From Papaver somniferum (Eukaryota; Streptophyta; Magnoliopsida; Ranunculales; Papaveraceae), in the NCBI RefSeq assembly GCF_003573695.1, contig NC_039363.1, forward strand, positions 125,471,302-125,535,301: a stretch of DNA of 64,000 bases. The letters are read 5' to 3'. Shown piece after piece: positions 24,166-35,390 of the stretch. The notes under the pieces are model-generated. The model was not told where the DNA came from. It was given only the letters and a program-made list of their open reading frames with translations, and did not search any database. How positions within the stretch are numbered: position 1 is the first letter of the stretch; the number at the start of each line of letters is the position of its first letter. The position numbers were made by a program, and so were the translations under genes.

Positions 24166-24476
24166 GAGGTCAAAAATTTGAAGATTATGACTGAAAGGTA
24201 TCATGAAAGACTGAAAATGATGCCTTCAAGGAACTACAACTTGTTGGATGGCTTTTTCTGAGCTGTACTTATTGTTTTAAGTAGGCATCATGAAGTTTTG
24301 ATCGTCTCTCCTTTGCTTGATTTGAACATTGTTTTTAGGAAATGAATTACATTAGTTTTGATAGTTGAATGAATTTTTACATTAATATATTTTGAAGAAA
24401 CTTATAACTTAGATGGGTAAAGTATGGAAAATGCCTGCGTTGCCGTGTCGTGAGACAGCGGGAGGCGGAACAGTGA

Positions 24477-24671
24477 TCAAGCATAGTATGCCTTGAGCAA
24501 TTTTCTGTTAATGACTGCTTCTAATTTTCCTCCATCCACTTTAATAATCTTGTAGTATCCAGTATTATAAGCCTTGGTGATTACATAGGGACCTTCCCAT
24601 TTTGGAGAGAATTTTGGTGCGGACAATTCTTGCTGAATGTGCTTGGAAGTCTTCAAAACTAAGTCTCCCAC
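24477..24671 (-). pseudogene. Element C integrase C-terminal domain fragment
   Basis: The minus-strand frame holds GDLVLKTSKHIQQ...FSPKWEGPYVITKAY and a GYYKI...NRKLLKAYYA ending. This is the GPY/F module that ends many Ty3/gypsy integrases and assists DNA binding. It is separated from the catalytic core by stops between 24671 and 24802. No chromodomain is present, as expected for Tat. Confidence 0.8.
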
Positions 24672-24801
24672 TTTGAAAACTCATGGTTTTACAGATTTGT
24701 CGTACGCTCTGGAGACCATGCTTCTATGTTTGAGTACGTTCTTCTGCTTCATCTCTCTTGGAGTCTAGGGTGTCCAACTCGTCAATTCTGGAACTCGATG
24801 C

Positions 24802-25866
24802 TTAGGCTTCATTCCAGTGGACCTCACTTGCTGCTGCGATTCTGGATGACGGAATTTTAATCTCTGTTGGGAGAATTGCGTCTGCACCGTAGACGAGTGA
24901 GTAAGGAGAAACGCCCGTAGAACTCCTAGGTGTCGTCCGATACGCCCATAATGCCATTGGTAGCTGTTCGTGCCACATCCTGGGATGATCATGCACCGTT
25001 CGACTGAGAACCCTAATTAAGGTTTTGTTGGTACTTTTGGCTTGCCCATTCCCCTGGGGGTAGTATATGGTGGAGAAGACCTGCTTAATTCCATATTCTT
25101 CGAGCAACTCTCGTACCTGCTTGTTTGCGAAATGAGTGCCATTATCAGTAATGATGTGTTTAGGCACGCCAAATCGACAGATAATGTGTTCCTTAATGAA
25201 CGCCGCGATTGTTGCTCCAGTAGTCCCTCGTAGAGGAATGGCTTCAACCCACTTGGTAAAATACTCTGTTGCGGTTATGATATACTCGTGTTGTTTTGAC
25301 TATGGAGGGTTGATCTTCCCAATGATGTCAAGTCCCCAGCGGTAAAACGTCCACAGACTACTTACCGAGTGTAGAGAGGTAGAAGGTGCATGAATAAGGT
25401 TTCCGTGAATTTGACATTCGTTGCATCTCTGAACAAACGTAGCTGCATCGTCCTCCATGGTTGGCCAGTAGTATTTCTCGTGTATCTGGAGAAATAGCTT
25501 CTTCTTCCCCTGGTGTTCTCCTTCATGCATTCCTTTCATCAGAACCGGTATTTCCTCCTCGGCCAGGCATCGTAATAGGTCACCCCCAAAGCTTTTTCGG
25601 TACAGGTTTCCTTCATGAAATACAAATTTCTTGGCTCGTTGCTTCATTTTGGCTGCGTCCTTATTGCTGGCAGGGAGTACTCCGTCACGAAGGTAACTAA
25701 CATACGGCTCTCGCCAGTCCCCAGCGTGGCTCACGTTGAAAACCTCCATTTGATGAGGCGGTATTTGACAATTGGAGCAAGATCCGTGGAGTGATCGAGA
25801 TTGAGTCTCCATATCCGTCCAGTAGAAGCCAAGGCGTTGAAGACGTCGGTAAAGAGTCACTACCAA
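24802..25866 (-). pseudogene. Element C integrase, zinc-binding and catalytic domains, broken
   Basis: The upper part (25300-25866) has the HHCC zinc-binding module, with HEGEHQGKKKL and QRCNECQ visible, and reaches the first catalytic Asp in GLDIIGKINPP. A TAG at 25300 interrupts the core in frame. The lower part (24802-25167) has the second Asp (ITDNGTHF). The catalytic Glu is replaced by Lys in the GNGQAKSTNK motif. The core is therefore inactive for two separate reasons, the stop and the lost Glu. It lies in frame with the RNase H region upstream, separated by a TGA at 25876. Confidence 0.88.
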
Positions 25867-25875
25867 CGTTTGTCT

Positions 25876-26934
25876 TCAAATCTCGTTGTGAATATGGTTA
25901 AGTTGTAGTTGGGCTTCCTCGTATCCAAGACATCTTGACAGAGACCCATCTGGATTCCGGCAGTACAAAACTCCATGAAGCATGAAAAAGTTTTGCAGGG
26001 TTTTGAGACTGACCTTTCCTTGTGAGAGCGAATTGTTTAGATCTTGAACAATTGGAGTCCTCCAGTCGTCGGTTTCAGTATCTTTAGATTGTGTGAGCCA
26101 TGTTGACGCTACATTCCGTCTCCTGATGATCAAAGTCTCTTCCAAGCCTTCTAATTGCAGCTTCGAGGTCAACGTGTCTAGGCAATCGGCGTGTTTGTTT
26201 CTATTGCGGCCGATTTGGGTTATGGTCGCATCAGCAAAGTAGTTCAATAACTTTTGCGCTTCGGATACATAGGGGGCCAGCGTTACCTCCTTGAGTGAGT
26301 AGACCTCATTCATCTGATTGACCAGCAACTTAGAGTCGCCTCTTACTTCCAGGTGTGTGGATCCCGCTTGTTTGGCTAGTGACAATCCTATAAGGAAAGC
26401 TTCGTATTCTGCCAAATTGTTGGTGCACTGAAAGTCCAACTTGAAGGAATGTAAGAAGACTTCGCCTGTTGGAGACACTAGAACTATACCTGCTCCCCCA
26501 GTATTATTACTAGGAGTGGCAGAGCCGTCGAAATAAATTATCCCCGTCTCCTCTTTGATAAAAGAAATTTCTGGAAATTCCCCAGGAAGGTCTTCATGCA
26601 GTGCGGTAGTTCCTTCTCTTCGGAATGCTGCTAGCAGGTCTGCCACCTTTTTTCCTTTGATAGCTTTTGGAGGAGAGCACGTTATATCAAACTCTGATGT
26701 TTGGAGAAGCCATTTGGTCGGTCTGGCTATCAAGGCTGGTTTTGAGAGTAAGAACTCGATAGGATCATCTCTGGATATTAACACCAACTTGTTCGACAAT
26801 AGGTAATGTCTGAATTTCTGAACAGCGTGAACTAGGGCTAAGCATGCTTTCTCTGCTTTGGGATATCTGAGTTCAGCATCCCTCAAAGTATGGCTGAAGT
26901 AGTATATGGGGTGTTCAATCCCCTCATCATCTTC
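25876..26934 (-). pseudogene. Element C RNase H plus archaeal-type RNase H
   Basis: Two RNase H domains follow one another. The conventional one begins just before the TAG at 26935 and includes YPKAEKACLALVHAVQKFRHYL, of which the segment to about 26640 belongs to this ORF. The second, archaeal-like domain (about 26150-26570) has the catalytic Asp in YFDGSATPSN, the Glu in NNLAEYEAFL and the Asp in RGDSKLLVNQ, followed by NKHADCLDTL. This paired arrangement is established as a mark of the Tat lineage. The aRNase H looks intact; the flanking stops at 26935 and 25876 are in the same frame. Confidence 0.88.
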
Positions 26935-28206
26935 CTAAGCAAGGAGGGCCCCAACAACAGCGCCGCTAGAGGCAGTGTAGAGGCATAGCGGTCTTCCTTG
27001 CATGGGAGATTTCATAACAACGGGTGATGATAATATTTGTTGGATCTTTTGAAATGCCTCTTGTTTCTTTGTGCTCCAAATGAATCTTGCTCCCTTCTTC
27101 AGCAAGGGGGTAAATGAATCGGTAAGTTGAGCCAAACCAGGTATAAAACGTCGGATATAGTTTACCTTGCCCATGAAGCTCTGGAGTTCTCTCACAGTTT
27201 GTGGAGGGGGCATCGTGATAATAGCTTGGGTTTTGGTTGGATCTACCTTGATTCCTTCAGAGGTGACTTGGAATCCCAAAACATTTCCTGAAGAGACTCC
27301 AAAAGCGCATTTTAGAGGGTTCATCTTCAATTTGTACTCGCGATACCTTTCAAACACTTGTCGTAGGACGTCTGTATGGGATGCTCGAGTCTTTGACTTG
27401 ACCACTACGTCATATACGTAATCTTCGACTTGCTTGTGCATCATATCATGAAAAATTACAGTCATGGTGCGTTGATAGGTAGCACCAGCATTCTTTAAAC
27501 TGAAAGGCATCACAGTATAGTAAAAGTTTCCGAGAAGAGTTCGAAAAGCTGTCTTACTTACAACTTGTTCATACATTTTTATCTGGTTGTAGCCGATGTA
27601 TCCATCCATGAAGGAGAACATGCCATGTCCGCTGGTAGCGTCTACTAGCATGTCAATATTGGGAAGGGGAAAATCGTCCTTGGGGCAGCACTTTTTCAGA
27701 TCTCTGGAATCAACACAACATCTAATATGGACGCTTTTCTTATTTACAGGAACTATGTTGGCTAACCAGGTAGTATGGTGAATGGGCTTGATGAAGCCAG
27801 CAGTCAACAACTTCTGAATCTCAGTTTTGATCTTTTCCTCCACGTCATGCATGAATTTCCTTGGAGATTGCTTGATCGGTTTAGATCCAGATTTTATATG
27901 TAGGTGATGAGTGACTAGTCTTTCATCTAATCCGGGCATTTCCTCATATGTACATGCAAATATATCTTGATACTCCTTGAGAAGATTCATGATATTTGCG
28001 CGTTCGTCCGCACGTAGAGTCGAAATGATGGAGATAGGTCTTGGAGATTCTTCATCCCCGATATTGATGACTTCGATTTCATCGGTTGTAGAGTCGGTGC
28101 CATCCTGTAACTGTCGCGGAGCATCCGGTACTTCTTCTTGTAGCTTGTCGTTGTGGTTGCATTCTATTGGGCAGAGAGACTGGGTGATAGCCTCCCCTGC
28201 TAATTG
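26935..28206 (-). pseudogene. Element C reverse transcriptase, catalytic motif altered
   Basis: The frame is open from about 28206 to the TAG at 26935, and the segment from 27990 down gives 351 codons. Visible motifs are EEKIKTEIQKLLTAGFI, the CVDSRDLKK block, FSFMDGYIGYNQI with the first catalytic Asp kept, and the second palm motif. That motif reads YVYDVVVKS instead of YVDDVVVKS, so one of the paired Asp residues is Tyr. The connection and thumb (LGFQVTSEGIKVDP, FMGKVNYIRRFIP) are intact. The first RNase H begins at the lower end. Loss of the Asp should abolish polymerase activity. Confidence 0.9.
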
Positions 28207-29154
28207 CTAACAGCGTCGACAATGTACAGTTTTCCCTTTCTGGTCCCGACTTGCCATAAAAGTCTGTTCCCTCTTAGTATGTACACGAGCTGAGCCTTCA
28301 CTTGATGAAGAAGAGTTAGTGCGTCTTGTTAGCGGAGGCGTTCCGCAAAACTTGGTCTCCCTGTTCAGTGATGTGAGCCAGTCTTCCTCCTCGATCAACG
28401 CCCACATGGGGAGTGGAGTGCAGTAAACCTTGCTTGACGATCCTTGCGGATTCTCCTTTGGTTCGAACAGTTCCACACCACAAATTGGTGCATAAGGAGA
28501 CAACGATGCAGGTGTGCGAACAACTTCTTCATTCAGCATGGTTTTCAGGCGTTGGTAATACGTCGAGGGGACGATCTTATTATCATGAAGCCACGGTCTC
28601 CCTAGTATCATATGGTAGTCTGCCTCCTTCTTTATCACTTCGAATTTTACTTTCGACCGGACAGGTCCTACTGATATATTCAAATTAACATACCCGTATG
28701 TATTGGTTTGGTTTCCTTCGAAGTTCGTCATCGTGGTAGGATGTCGTACGACTTTGTATGGTCTAATCCTGGCTGTCCTGAGGGTTTTAAGAGTAATGAT
28801 ATTCGAGGATGCTCCCGTGTCAATAAGAGCTCTTTTAAATTTTGAATCCTTGATGCGTGCAGTAACATGTAGCGCTCTGTTGTGACCTTCTTCTGCCATC
28901 ATGTCATCTTCAGTAAACGTAACATTATTTATGGATGTTTTTGATGTTTTTAGGGCTTGATTGTGTGAAGGAGACAAACGTGCGTCTAGAGCTATCTGAT
29001 TGATTGCTGTAAACGTATCCGCTCGTTGATCCTTTGAGAGGTGTAAAACCTCACACAAACTTTCCACTAGAGAATCCGACTCCTGATCCACTGGCCGTTG
29101 GTTGGTAGTGAAGCTATTGATTTGAGGACGGTCATCGAAAGAGTTAGTCCTCAT
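28207..29154 (-). pseudogene. Element C aspartic protease region
   Basis: This is an open frame of 315 codons. The retropepsin motif ALIDTGASSNII lies near residue 110, followed by the flap-to-ILGRPWLH region near residue 180 that ends the protease fold. Upstream residues resemble the gag-protease linker, with no capsid or zinc knuckle. Downstream is a polar, Ser-rich linker. The frame ends at a TAG (28207), and the RT frame picks up in another phase, so a frameshift separates the two. The protease core itself appears intact. Confidence 0.8.
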
Positions 29155-29465
29155 CGTTGGAATCTCCGGAGCGGGGAAGCCGCTTAAATCCGATGTGAGA
29201 TTGACGAGGAAGTTGAGTATGTTCTATATCGTCTCTTTTATCACGTCCATGTTCCTCGTGTGTATTTCCTGTACTTGAGCCAAATTTATCAGGGTCAGAA
29301 TTTCTCCATTGGTTGTGCGATCAGATAGAGCACTGGAAGGATGAACATCACTATTTGAAGGATCCCGCTCGGAGTTTTAAGTTGAATTGATCCTAAGACC
29401 AACTATTCTGAATTTGAGAAAATTGTAGTAAAAATGAAAATTGATCTTGCAACCGAGAGATTAAC
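29155..29465 (-). other. Element C leader, gag absent
   Basis: Only about 310 bases lie between the PBS and the protease ORF, where a complete Tat element has a leader and a long gag. I see no capsid-type sequence. This is an internal deletion of gag in C or its source copy. Confidence 0.65.
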
Positions 29466-29483
29466 CTCCCATTGTGGTCGCCA
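29466..29483 (-). other. Element C primer binding site
   Basis: On the minus strand it reads TGGCGACCACAATGGGAG, two bases after the 5' LTR end. The same position in D reads TGGCGACCATAGTGGGAG. It begins TGGCGA like primers complementary to tRNA-Arg, but the match past the first bases is uncertain. Confidence 0.65.
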
Positions 29484-29485
29484 GT

Positions 29486-31825
29486 TGTTTTGGGGTAAAA
29501 AATTGATCCTGCTGTTTTTGGTAATTTGGGGTGTGTTGATGAGAAACGAGTTCAAACCCTAAACAAATGCACTGCACGGGAATGCTTTTAGGTTCGAGAA
29601 ATCAATATTTAAGACTCTGGACTAAACCAAGAAAGGGCCGTTCCAGATTCAATTCAGTCACAAGGTGATCTTAGGGAGGGAAGCGGAGAAGGTGTTTGAG
29701 ATAAGAGCGTTGAATTATGAAGGTGTGGTTTTTATGACTTGTGTATTAGAAAATGGTTTCTGGCTACTTGTGTTTTTCACACTTGTCCCCTTGTCAAAAA
29801 TTGGTTGAACATATTTATACAAGTCATTTGAGCGCAACCTTGATCTCGTAGGAAGTGGAGGAGGTTAAGTAGTGGAATAAGGGAGTTGTGTAGGAGGTGG
29901 TGATTATCGCATGGTCACACCTTCACCCACTACTCCATCATTGTTAACCGTCCGTCCTTTCCTGACACGTTCTCGTAATAGGCGCGTTGCACGCCGCACG
30001 CTGTAAACCGCCATACCAATACCCCAGTAAGTATCCCCCAGTTTTTGACATGTTTGATGTCTCAAGTAGGTGGACCAAGCCGTGGGATTTTCCGCAAAGA
30101 TTAACACATGGCGCTATTAGGTTAAATAACTAAGTTATTTATGAATCCGATATTTATAAAGTATCGCATGTATTCGATGCATGTGAAGCATCACTTTTAA
30201 GAAAGCAGCTCAAAATAATCGATGTATATGTTACATCGTTGCTTTAAAGCTTGATTGAATAAGTCGCGGATAAGCGTCTTAAAGGAGGCAGCATGATCGA
30301 CCACTTTTGGATGATCGTTTGGTGGCTCTAGGGATACGCCATCACTTGGTCGATCACTGCTCTTGGAAGAGGGGTGATCGGTAATCATGGCATCATCCTC
30401 CCGGTCTTCTAGAATTTGATCTAAACCGTCCGACCAAGCTAGCAAAGTTGGTTGTACAAGATGATTTGCGGCAGTTGAACGGTGCCGCTGATTATTTTTT
30501 AGGGTTTGAAGCTACACATCCAACCCCTCTTTGAGCGTGCGTTCTGGGACATCGAGCCCTTGTTCGAACAGACCGGTCAGCCATGTATAGAGGTGGGTCA
30601 ACAGTGATCACACTGACATCTTCGAGGCGCCTGAGATTGAATCTAAGCCACTCAACTAGGACGATGAAGATGGATGGTCGCGATTGATTTGCGATAGTGC
30701 AACGCAATTTTTGGGTTTTCAAAGCAGCGTGTTTAAGCTACTTTGGGCAAACGATTTGGTATGCTTTGGTTTTTCCATAGAGAGGTCGATCGACCAAGGG
30801 AGAAGTTGGGCCAACGGTGAACACGTTGGCACTTCTTTGGCTGCTCGAGATGTGATCCAAGCCGTCTAACTAGGCTGGCTAAGTTGGACGGTCATGATCG
30901 ATTTGCGACAGTTGTGAACTGCCGCAGCCCAAATTTAGGGTTTTGAATGCAGCATGCCTGCTCGAGTTTGGGTAAGCGATTGAGCACTCTATAGGCTTGC
31001 CGCATGCAAGTCGGTCGACTACGATACTAGTGTGCCCGCCGATGATCAGGCTGGCACTTCCTTAATTTTTCGTAGGAGGATCCAAGTCGTCTAACCAGGA
31101 TGGTAAAATTAGACGTTCGTGATGCTTCTAAGACCGTTCTGAACGGTCTAGCTCATTTGAGCTTTCTTTAGACAGCGTGACTACTCACGTTTGGGTGTGG
31201 CGTTTGACGGCGCTGGGGCATTCCAAACAGATTTCGACCGGTTAGGGCATTAGTGGGCCCACCGTTAGTCGATATGATGATTGCCTAGTTCTGTCAGGAG
31301 TGGTCTAGGCTTGCTAAAACATGCGGCCAAATTGTGTGTGGCCGTGATCGTTTCTAAGACCGACACTAGCAGTGTAAATTTTCCTTTAAGGAATTCAAGC
31401 GTGATCGAGCTAACTTACAAGTGCGCCGATACGAGATTCTCTTTGTTAGAGAGTGATGCAGCCTGTGTGGGTATTTTGATGCATATCTCAATACTGGAAC
31501 TTAGGGAGATTCATGCTACTCTGCTGAGAGTGAACACTTCATCGTCATGTCAATAATGAGAGTTCGGATGAGAACATAGCATAAGAAAATATCAGGCAGG
31601 CCAATGTATTAGTAACTAATGCGATAGGTTGAATTTTATAGAATATCTGGGATCGAAGTACCATTTTGATAAATTTCATAAATATGTCGAATTAATCAAT
31701 ACATATATAAGTAAAGAGATTTGGACACTCATCAATTTTAAATGGCTTTTGTTCCTTTGCAGGATGACAACACATTAAATACAGGGTTTCACAATTTTGA
31801 CCCTGCATTAAAAACCACCATCAAC
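29486..31825 (-). repeat. Element C 5' LTR
   Basis: It runs TGTTTTGGGG...CATCAAC in plus orientation, with a TATA box on the minus strand at 29812-29819. It differs from the left copy by scattered substitutions and short deletions, for example near 30680-30780. The last bases of the LTR (CA) seem lost at the junction with B. Confidence 0.88.
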
Positions 31826-32501
31826 GGCAAGATAGAAAAGTAATCACAAACAAACTTCGTCTCTTCGTTTTTGATTCCACAATATCTAGTTTTGCCATCA
31901 TACGATTTAGATTATTGTGAGGTGATTGATAATACTGAGCTGTTCTTCGGGAACATAAGTATGGTTTATCAATTGTTTCCTGTTCACCTTGATTTATCAA
32001 AAGACGGAACAAAAACTCTTGGGTATTTCTGTGGGAGACAGATTTATTCAATCATATAGACTTTTCTGTGTGAGACAGATTTATTTATCAAGTCTTCGAC
32101 TTTGGGTAGTAGCAACTCTTGGTTGTGGGTGAGATCGGCTAAGGGAATCAAGTGTGTAGTATCCTATTGGGATCATAGGCGTAAGGGGCGCAACTGTACC
32201 TTGAATTAGTGTGAGATTGATTAGGTTTCAACTACAGTCCAGTCCGAAGTTAATTGGTAGTAGGCTAGTGTCTGTAGCGGCTTAATACAATGTGGTGTTC
32301 AAACTGGACTAGGTCCCGGGGTTTTTCTTCATTTGCGGTTTCCTCGTTAACAAAATTCTGGTGTCTGTGTTATTTCTTTTCCGCATTATATTTTGTTATA
32401 TAATTGAAATATCACAGGTTGTGCATTGTATCGATCAATTAGGAAATCCAACCTTTGGTTGTTGATTGAGATTGATTGATCCTTGAACCTTGGTCTTTGG
32501 T
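31826..32501 (+). repeat. Element B 5' LTR, piece 2
   Basis: It aligns with about 52961-53638 of the B 3' LTR, from GGCAAGATAGAAAAG to CTTTGGT. The last five bases, TTGGT (32497-32501), form the left target duplication of element D. Confidence 0.88.
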
Positions 32502-34395
32502 TGTGGATGTGGAAAAACGGTTTGCTGGTTTTTTAGGAAAGTGAAGAGTCGAGCGTGCGGACGAGACTCCTCGACCGAGCAAACTGCTGAACCTCACACA
32601 GATGCACTGCAAAGGGAGTGCTTAGATTCGAGAGATTAATCTGTAGGACTCCGGCCTAAACCAAGTCAATGGCCGTTCCAGAGTCAATTCGGTCGCAAAG
32701 AGGGAGATGGGTTGATCTGTAGGAGGGAAGCTGAGAATTGTGTCGGATCAATGATGATCAAGGATTGTGGATGTGTTGAAGGTTTCTGCAAATTGATGAA
32801 CTGCTGAAGTTGAGTTCTGTAAATAAGTTTTAATCAAGTTGTTGACGAATGATGATCATGATCCCCCCCATTGGTTTTCCTCGATTTGGACTTATTTATA
32901 TTACAAGAATGATGAACATCCTGATCCCTGTAAGTGTGACGGTTTCTTGAGTGAAAGAGTGGGAAAGTGGAAGATCATGGTGAATCCAGTTCCATGTCGT
33001 GTGGAGACTTGGTTAACCGTCCACCCACTACTTTGCTAACTTCTTCAACCATTGCACGACTTACTCACATTCTCATCGTGGATGAATCCACGTGCCATAG
33101 GCCGACAGACCAAAAACCTAATTGATATCCCCCATTTGTGACGTGATTGATGTCTCACGAATCGTGGAGTCTCCATGACAAACGTGGATTAATTAGTTGG
33201 TTGTTGACTGATTAGACAGTGAGTCTAGGTTTTGTTGAATCGAGCATGAGTGATGAATGCTCAGCGATTCATTGATTTGAACATGTCTGTTGAGACTAAT
33301 TTGAATGATATTGACATTGCGCGTACTAGAAATATTGTAAATTCAGTGATGAATTACTGATCTGAGCAAGTATTGCTCAATTCAAGGAATTACTGAATAT
33401 TGATAGCTGGATCAATATTCGAGCAATTGAGCAAGTATTGTGAATTACTGAACATTGACAGTTGGGCAATTGAGCAAGTATTGCTCAATTCGACGAATTA
33501 CTGAATATTGATAGTTGTATCAATATTCGAGCAACTGAGCAAATATTGCTCAATTCGACGGATTACTGAATATTGATAGTTGGATCATATATTCGAGAAA
33601 CTGATCAAGTACTACTCAATTCGACGAATTACTGATAAATAGTGGGTCAATATTCGAGCAACTGAGAAAGTATTGCTCAATTTGACGAATTATTTATTGG
33701 TGAGGTGACCCAATAAAATATTGATTAAATACTGGTAGGTTACCGAATATTATATAATTAATCTGCGTGTTTTTTGCTGGATCAACATAAATTTATTCAG
33801 TATGTGAACATGCTCAGAATGATGATTTGTTGAGCGTTTGTTCAAAACCCTAGTTTTTGATCAATTGTTCGTTAATTGGTGGATCGCTGAAAATAGGTCA
33901 AGTGAGACCACATGGAATTATGGAAGTCCATGTGGTGCCCGAGCGCTTGAGTGAGCGTGCACCAGAGTTGGTGAAAGAATGATGATTAAATATTGGTTTC
34001 ATCATTTACTGAAATAGTGCTCGTCTGAGCATTAGGTAATAAAACATAATTTATGGAGGAGTGAGGGACCGGCCAAGAAGGCATGGAACCGACCCTTGAG
34101 GGTGTGGACCAGCTGATGGTCGACTGAGCAAATCTCAAGTTGGTTGGGAAGAGTTTGGACCCAATATGAGCAATTGCGCAAATTAGGTCAAAATTGTGAA
34201 AATGTGTGGGACCGACTCGTTGCAAGCCTTAGATCCGCCCTTGGTCGGTCAAGGGAGCATGCTCGTGTCATCATAATGCCCGTGTCTCAGTCATGAGAGT
34301 TTCAGCATTTTTTGATGTGCGTTTGAGCAATATCTTGAATTTTCAGAAGAGTTCGATCTTTGACTGAAATTCTCGATTTTGCTTGAATGAGCAAG

Positions 34396-35390
34396 ATAGG
34401 AACCGGGGCTAAGCAGGTACAGGTACACGGTCCTTCCGTAGTCCCGTACCGTTCCGGACCGAACGTACCGAAGAATTATAACCATTGGATTTATGGGTAG
34501 TAGACTAATGATAGCCATTAGATTTAGGGGTGGTATATATAGAAAAACTTGGCTAGGGTTTCTCATTTTCTTCTCTCTTTCTTTTCCGTCCATTAGAGTT
34601 ACAGGGAAGTTTTCTTCTCTTCTACATGTTGAAATCCAATCTCGACTATCTTTTGTACGTTAGCTGAAGAATACTGCATTTCAGGTCCATAAGATTCTTT
34701 TCGAGCTAGTTCTGGTTCGGAAGGCAAAACCGAAGGAAAAGAATGGGAATCAGTTATATGCCAATGAAACACATTGAGCTTGTTGGCACTCATAGCTCCA
34801 ATCGTCTGTATGATATCATCAACTCCATAGTAGTTTCGTTTCTGGATGTATCAAACATAACACCTCTATGGCCAAAAATCAGCCAATCAGAAATGTACAT
34901 ACCAGTTCCAACTAGTAACGGGTAGGCCCAAACAAGTTTCCAAAATGTTTCTAATCCTCTCATCGCACCCCATACGGTAGCTGCTGTTAGATTTGCTGAG
35001 CCTATGGTGGGGATGGTTAAGATGTATGATTCATCTACACCGTGTTGTAACGGGATATTGAGATCCGTTACACTTACAGTTAGGATCTCTAAAGCTGGTA
35101 AGGCTGTGATGTTAACTGCGGGTGTGATGATTGGATTGTAACGTTCAGAGATGATTAAGGTGAGGTAACGCTGCACAGCAACGGAGAGATGTTTTTCATC
35201 TGGAGAGACAATTTTTCTGGAACCGAGATTAGTACCGGAACCGCACCTGGTACCGTACTGGTCCCGAATAGTGCCGGAACCGAGGTACATGGTACAGGTA
35301 CCGGTCCAAAAAATAGGAACCGAGGCTAGGGAGGTACAGGTACTCGGTATCGGCAAGAACCAAGACGAACCGTACCGTGTGCACCCTTAG
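34396..35390 (-). mobile_element. hAT-like non-autonomous element inside the D LTR
   Basis: The D 5' LTR lacks this stretch. Its right edge on the minus strand reads CTAAGGGTGCACACGGTACG, typical of hAT terminal sequences, and both flanks are rich in GGTACCGGTAC-type subterminal repeats. The motif GGAACCGRGGCTA...AGGTACAGGTAC occurs at both ends in direct orientation (34398 and 35311). About 135 bp of LTR (45062-45200 in the other copy) is missing at the site, so no clean 8-bp duplication can be shown. Confidence 0.5.
34609..35220 (-). pseudogene. Captured beta-N-acetylhexosaminidase (GH20) gene fragment
   Basis: The minus-strand sequence matches plant beta-hexosaminidases: a PDEKHLSVAVQRY-type start, [48 protein letters not shown], then after a one-base frameshift [20 protein letters not shown] and [10 protein letters not shown]...[13 protein letters not shown]. 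These enzymes trim N-acetylglucosamine from glycans in the vacuole or apoplast. The fragment covers the N-terminal region and the start of the GH20 barrel; the catalytic Asp-Glu pair lies further on and is absent. Homology stops near 34609. The frameshift near 34793 and the truncation make it a pseudogene carried by the surrounding mobile element. Confidence 0.85.

Larger units (their letters stand above)
20273..31825 (-). mobile_element. Element C: Tat-lineage Ty3/gypsy retrotransposon
   Basis: Read on the minus strand: 5' LTR (29486-31825), PBS, protease, RT, RNase H, archaeal-type RNase H, integrase, an antisense spliced ORF, polypurine tract and 3' LTR (20277-22648). The second RNase H is diagnostic of the Tat lineage. 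Only about 310 bases separate the PBS from the protease ORF, so gag is missing. Pol is in one frame with a few stops. The element sits inside the B 5' LTR, whose sequence resumes at GGCAAGATAG (31826). No clean target duplication is visible. Confidence 0.9.

Noticed and set aside
33360..33700. CRISPR-like regular repeats
   Set aside because: The units are contiguous with no unique spacers, and they lie in a plant retrotransposon LTR, so they are ordinary tandem repeats.
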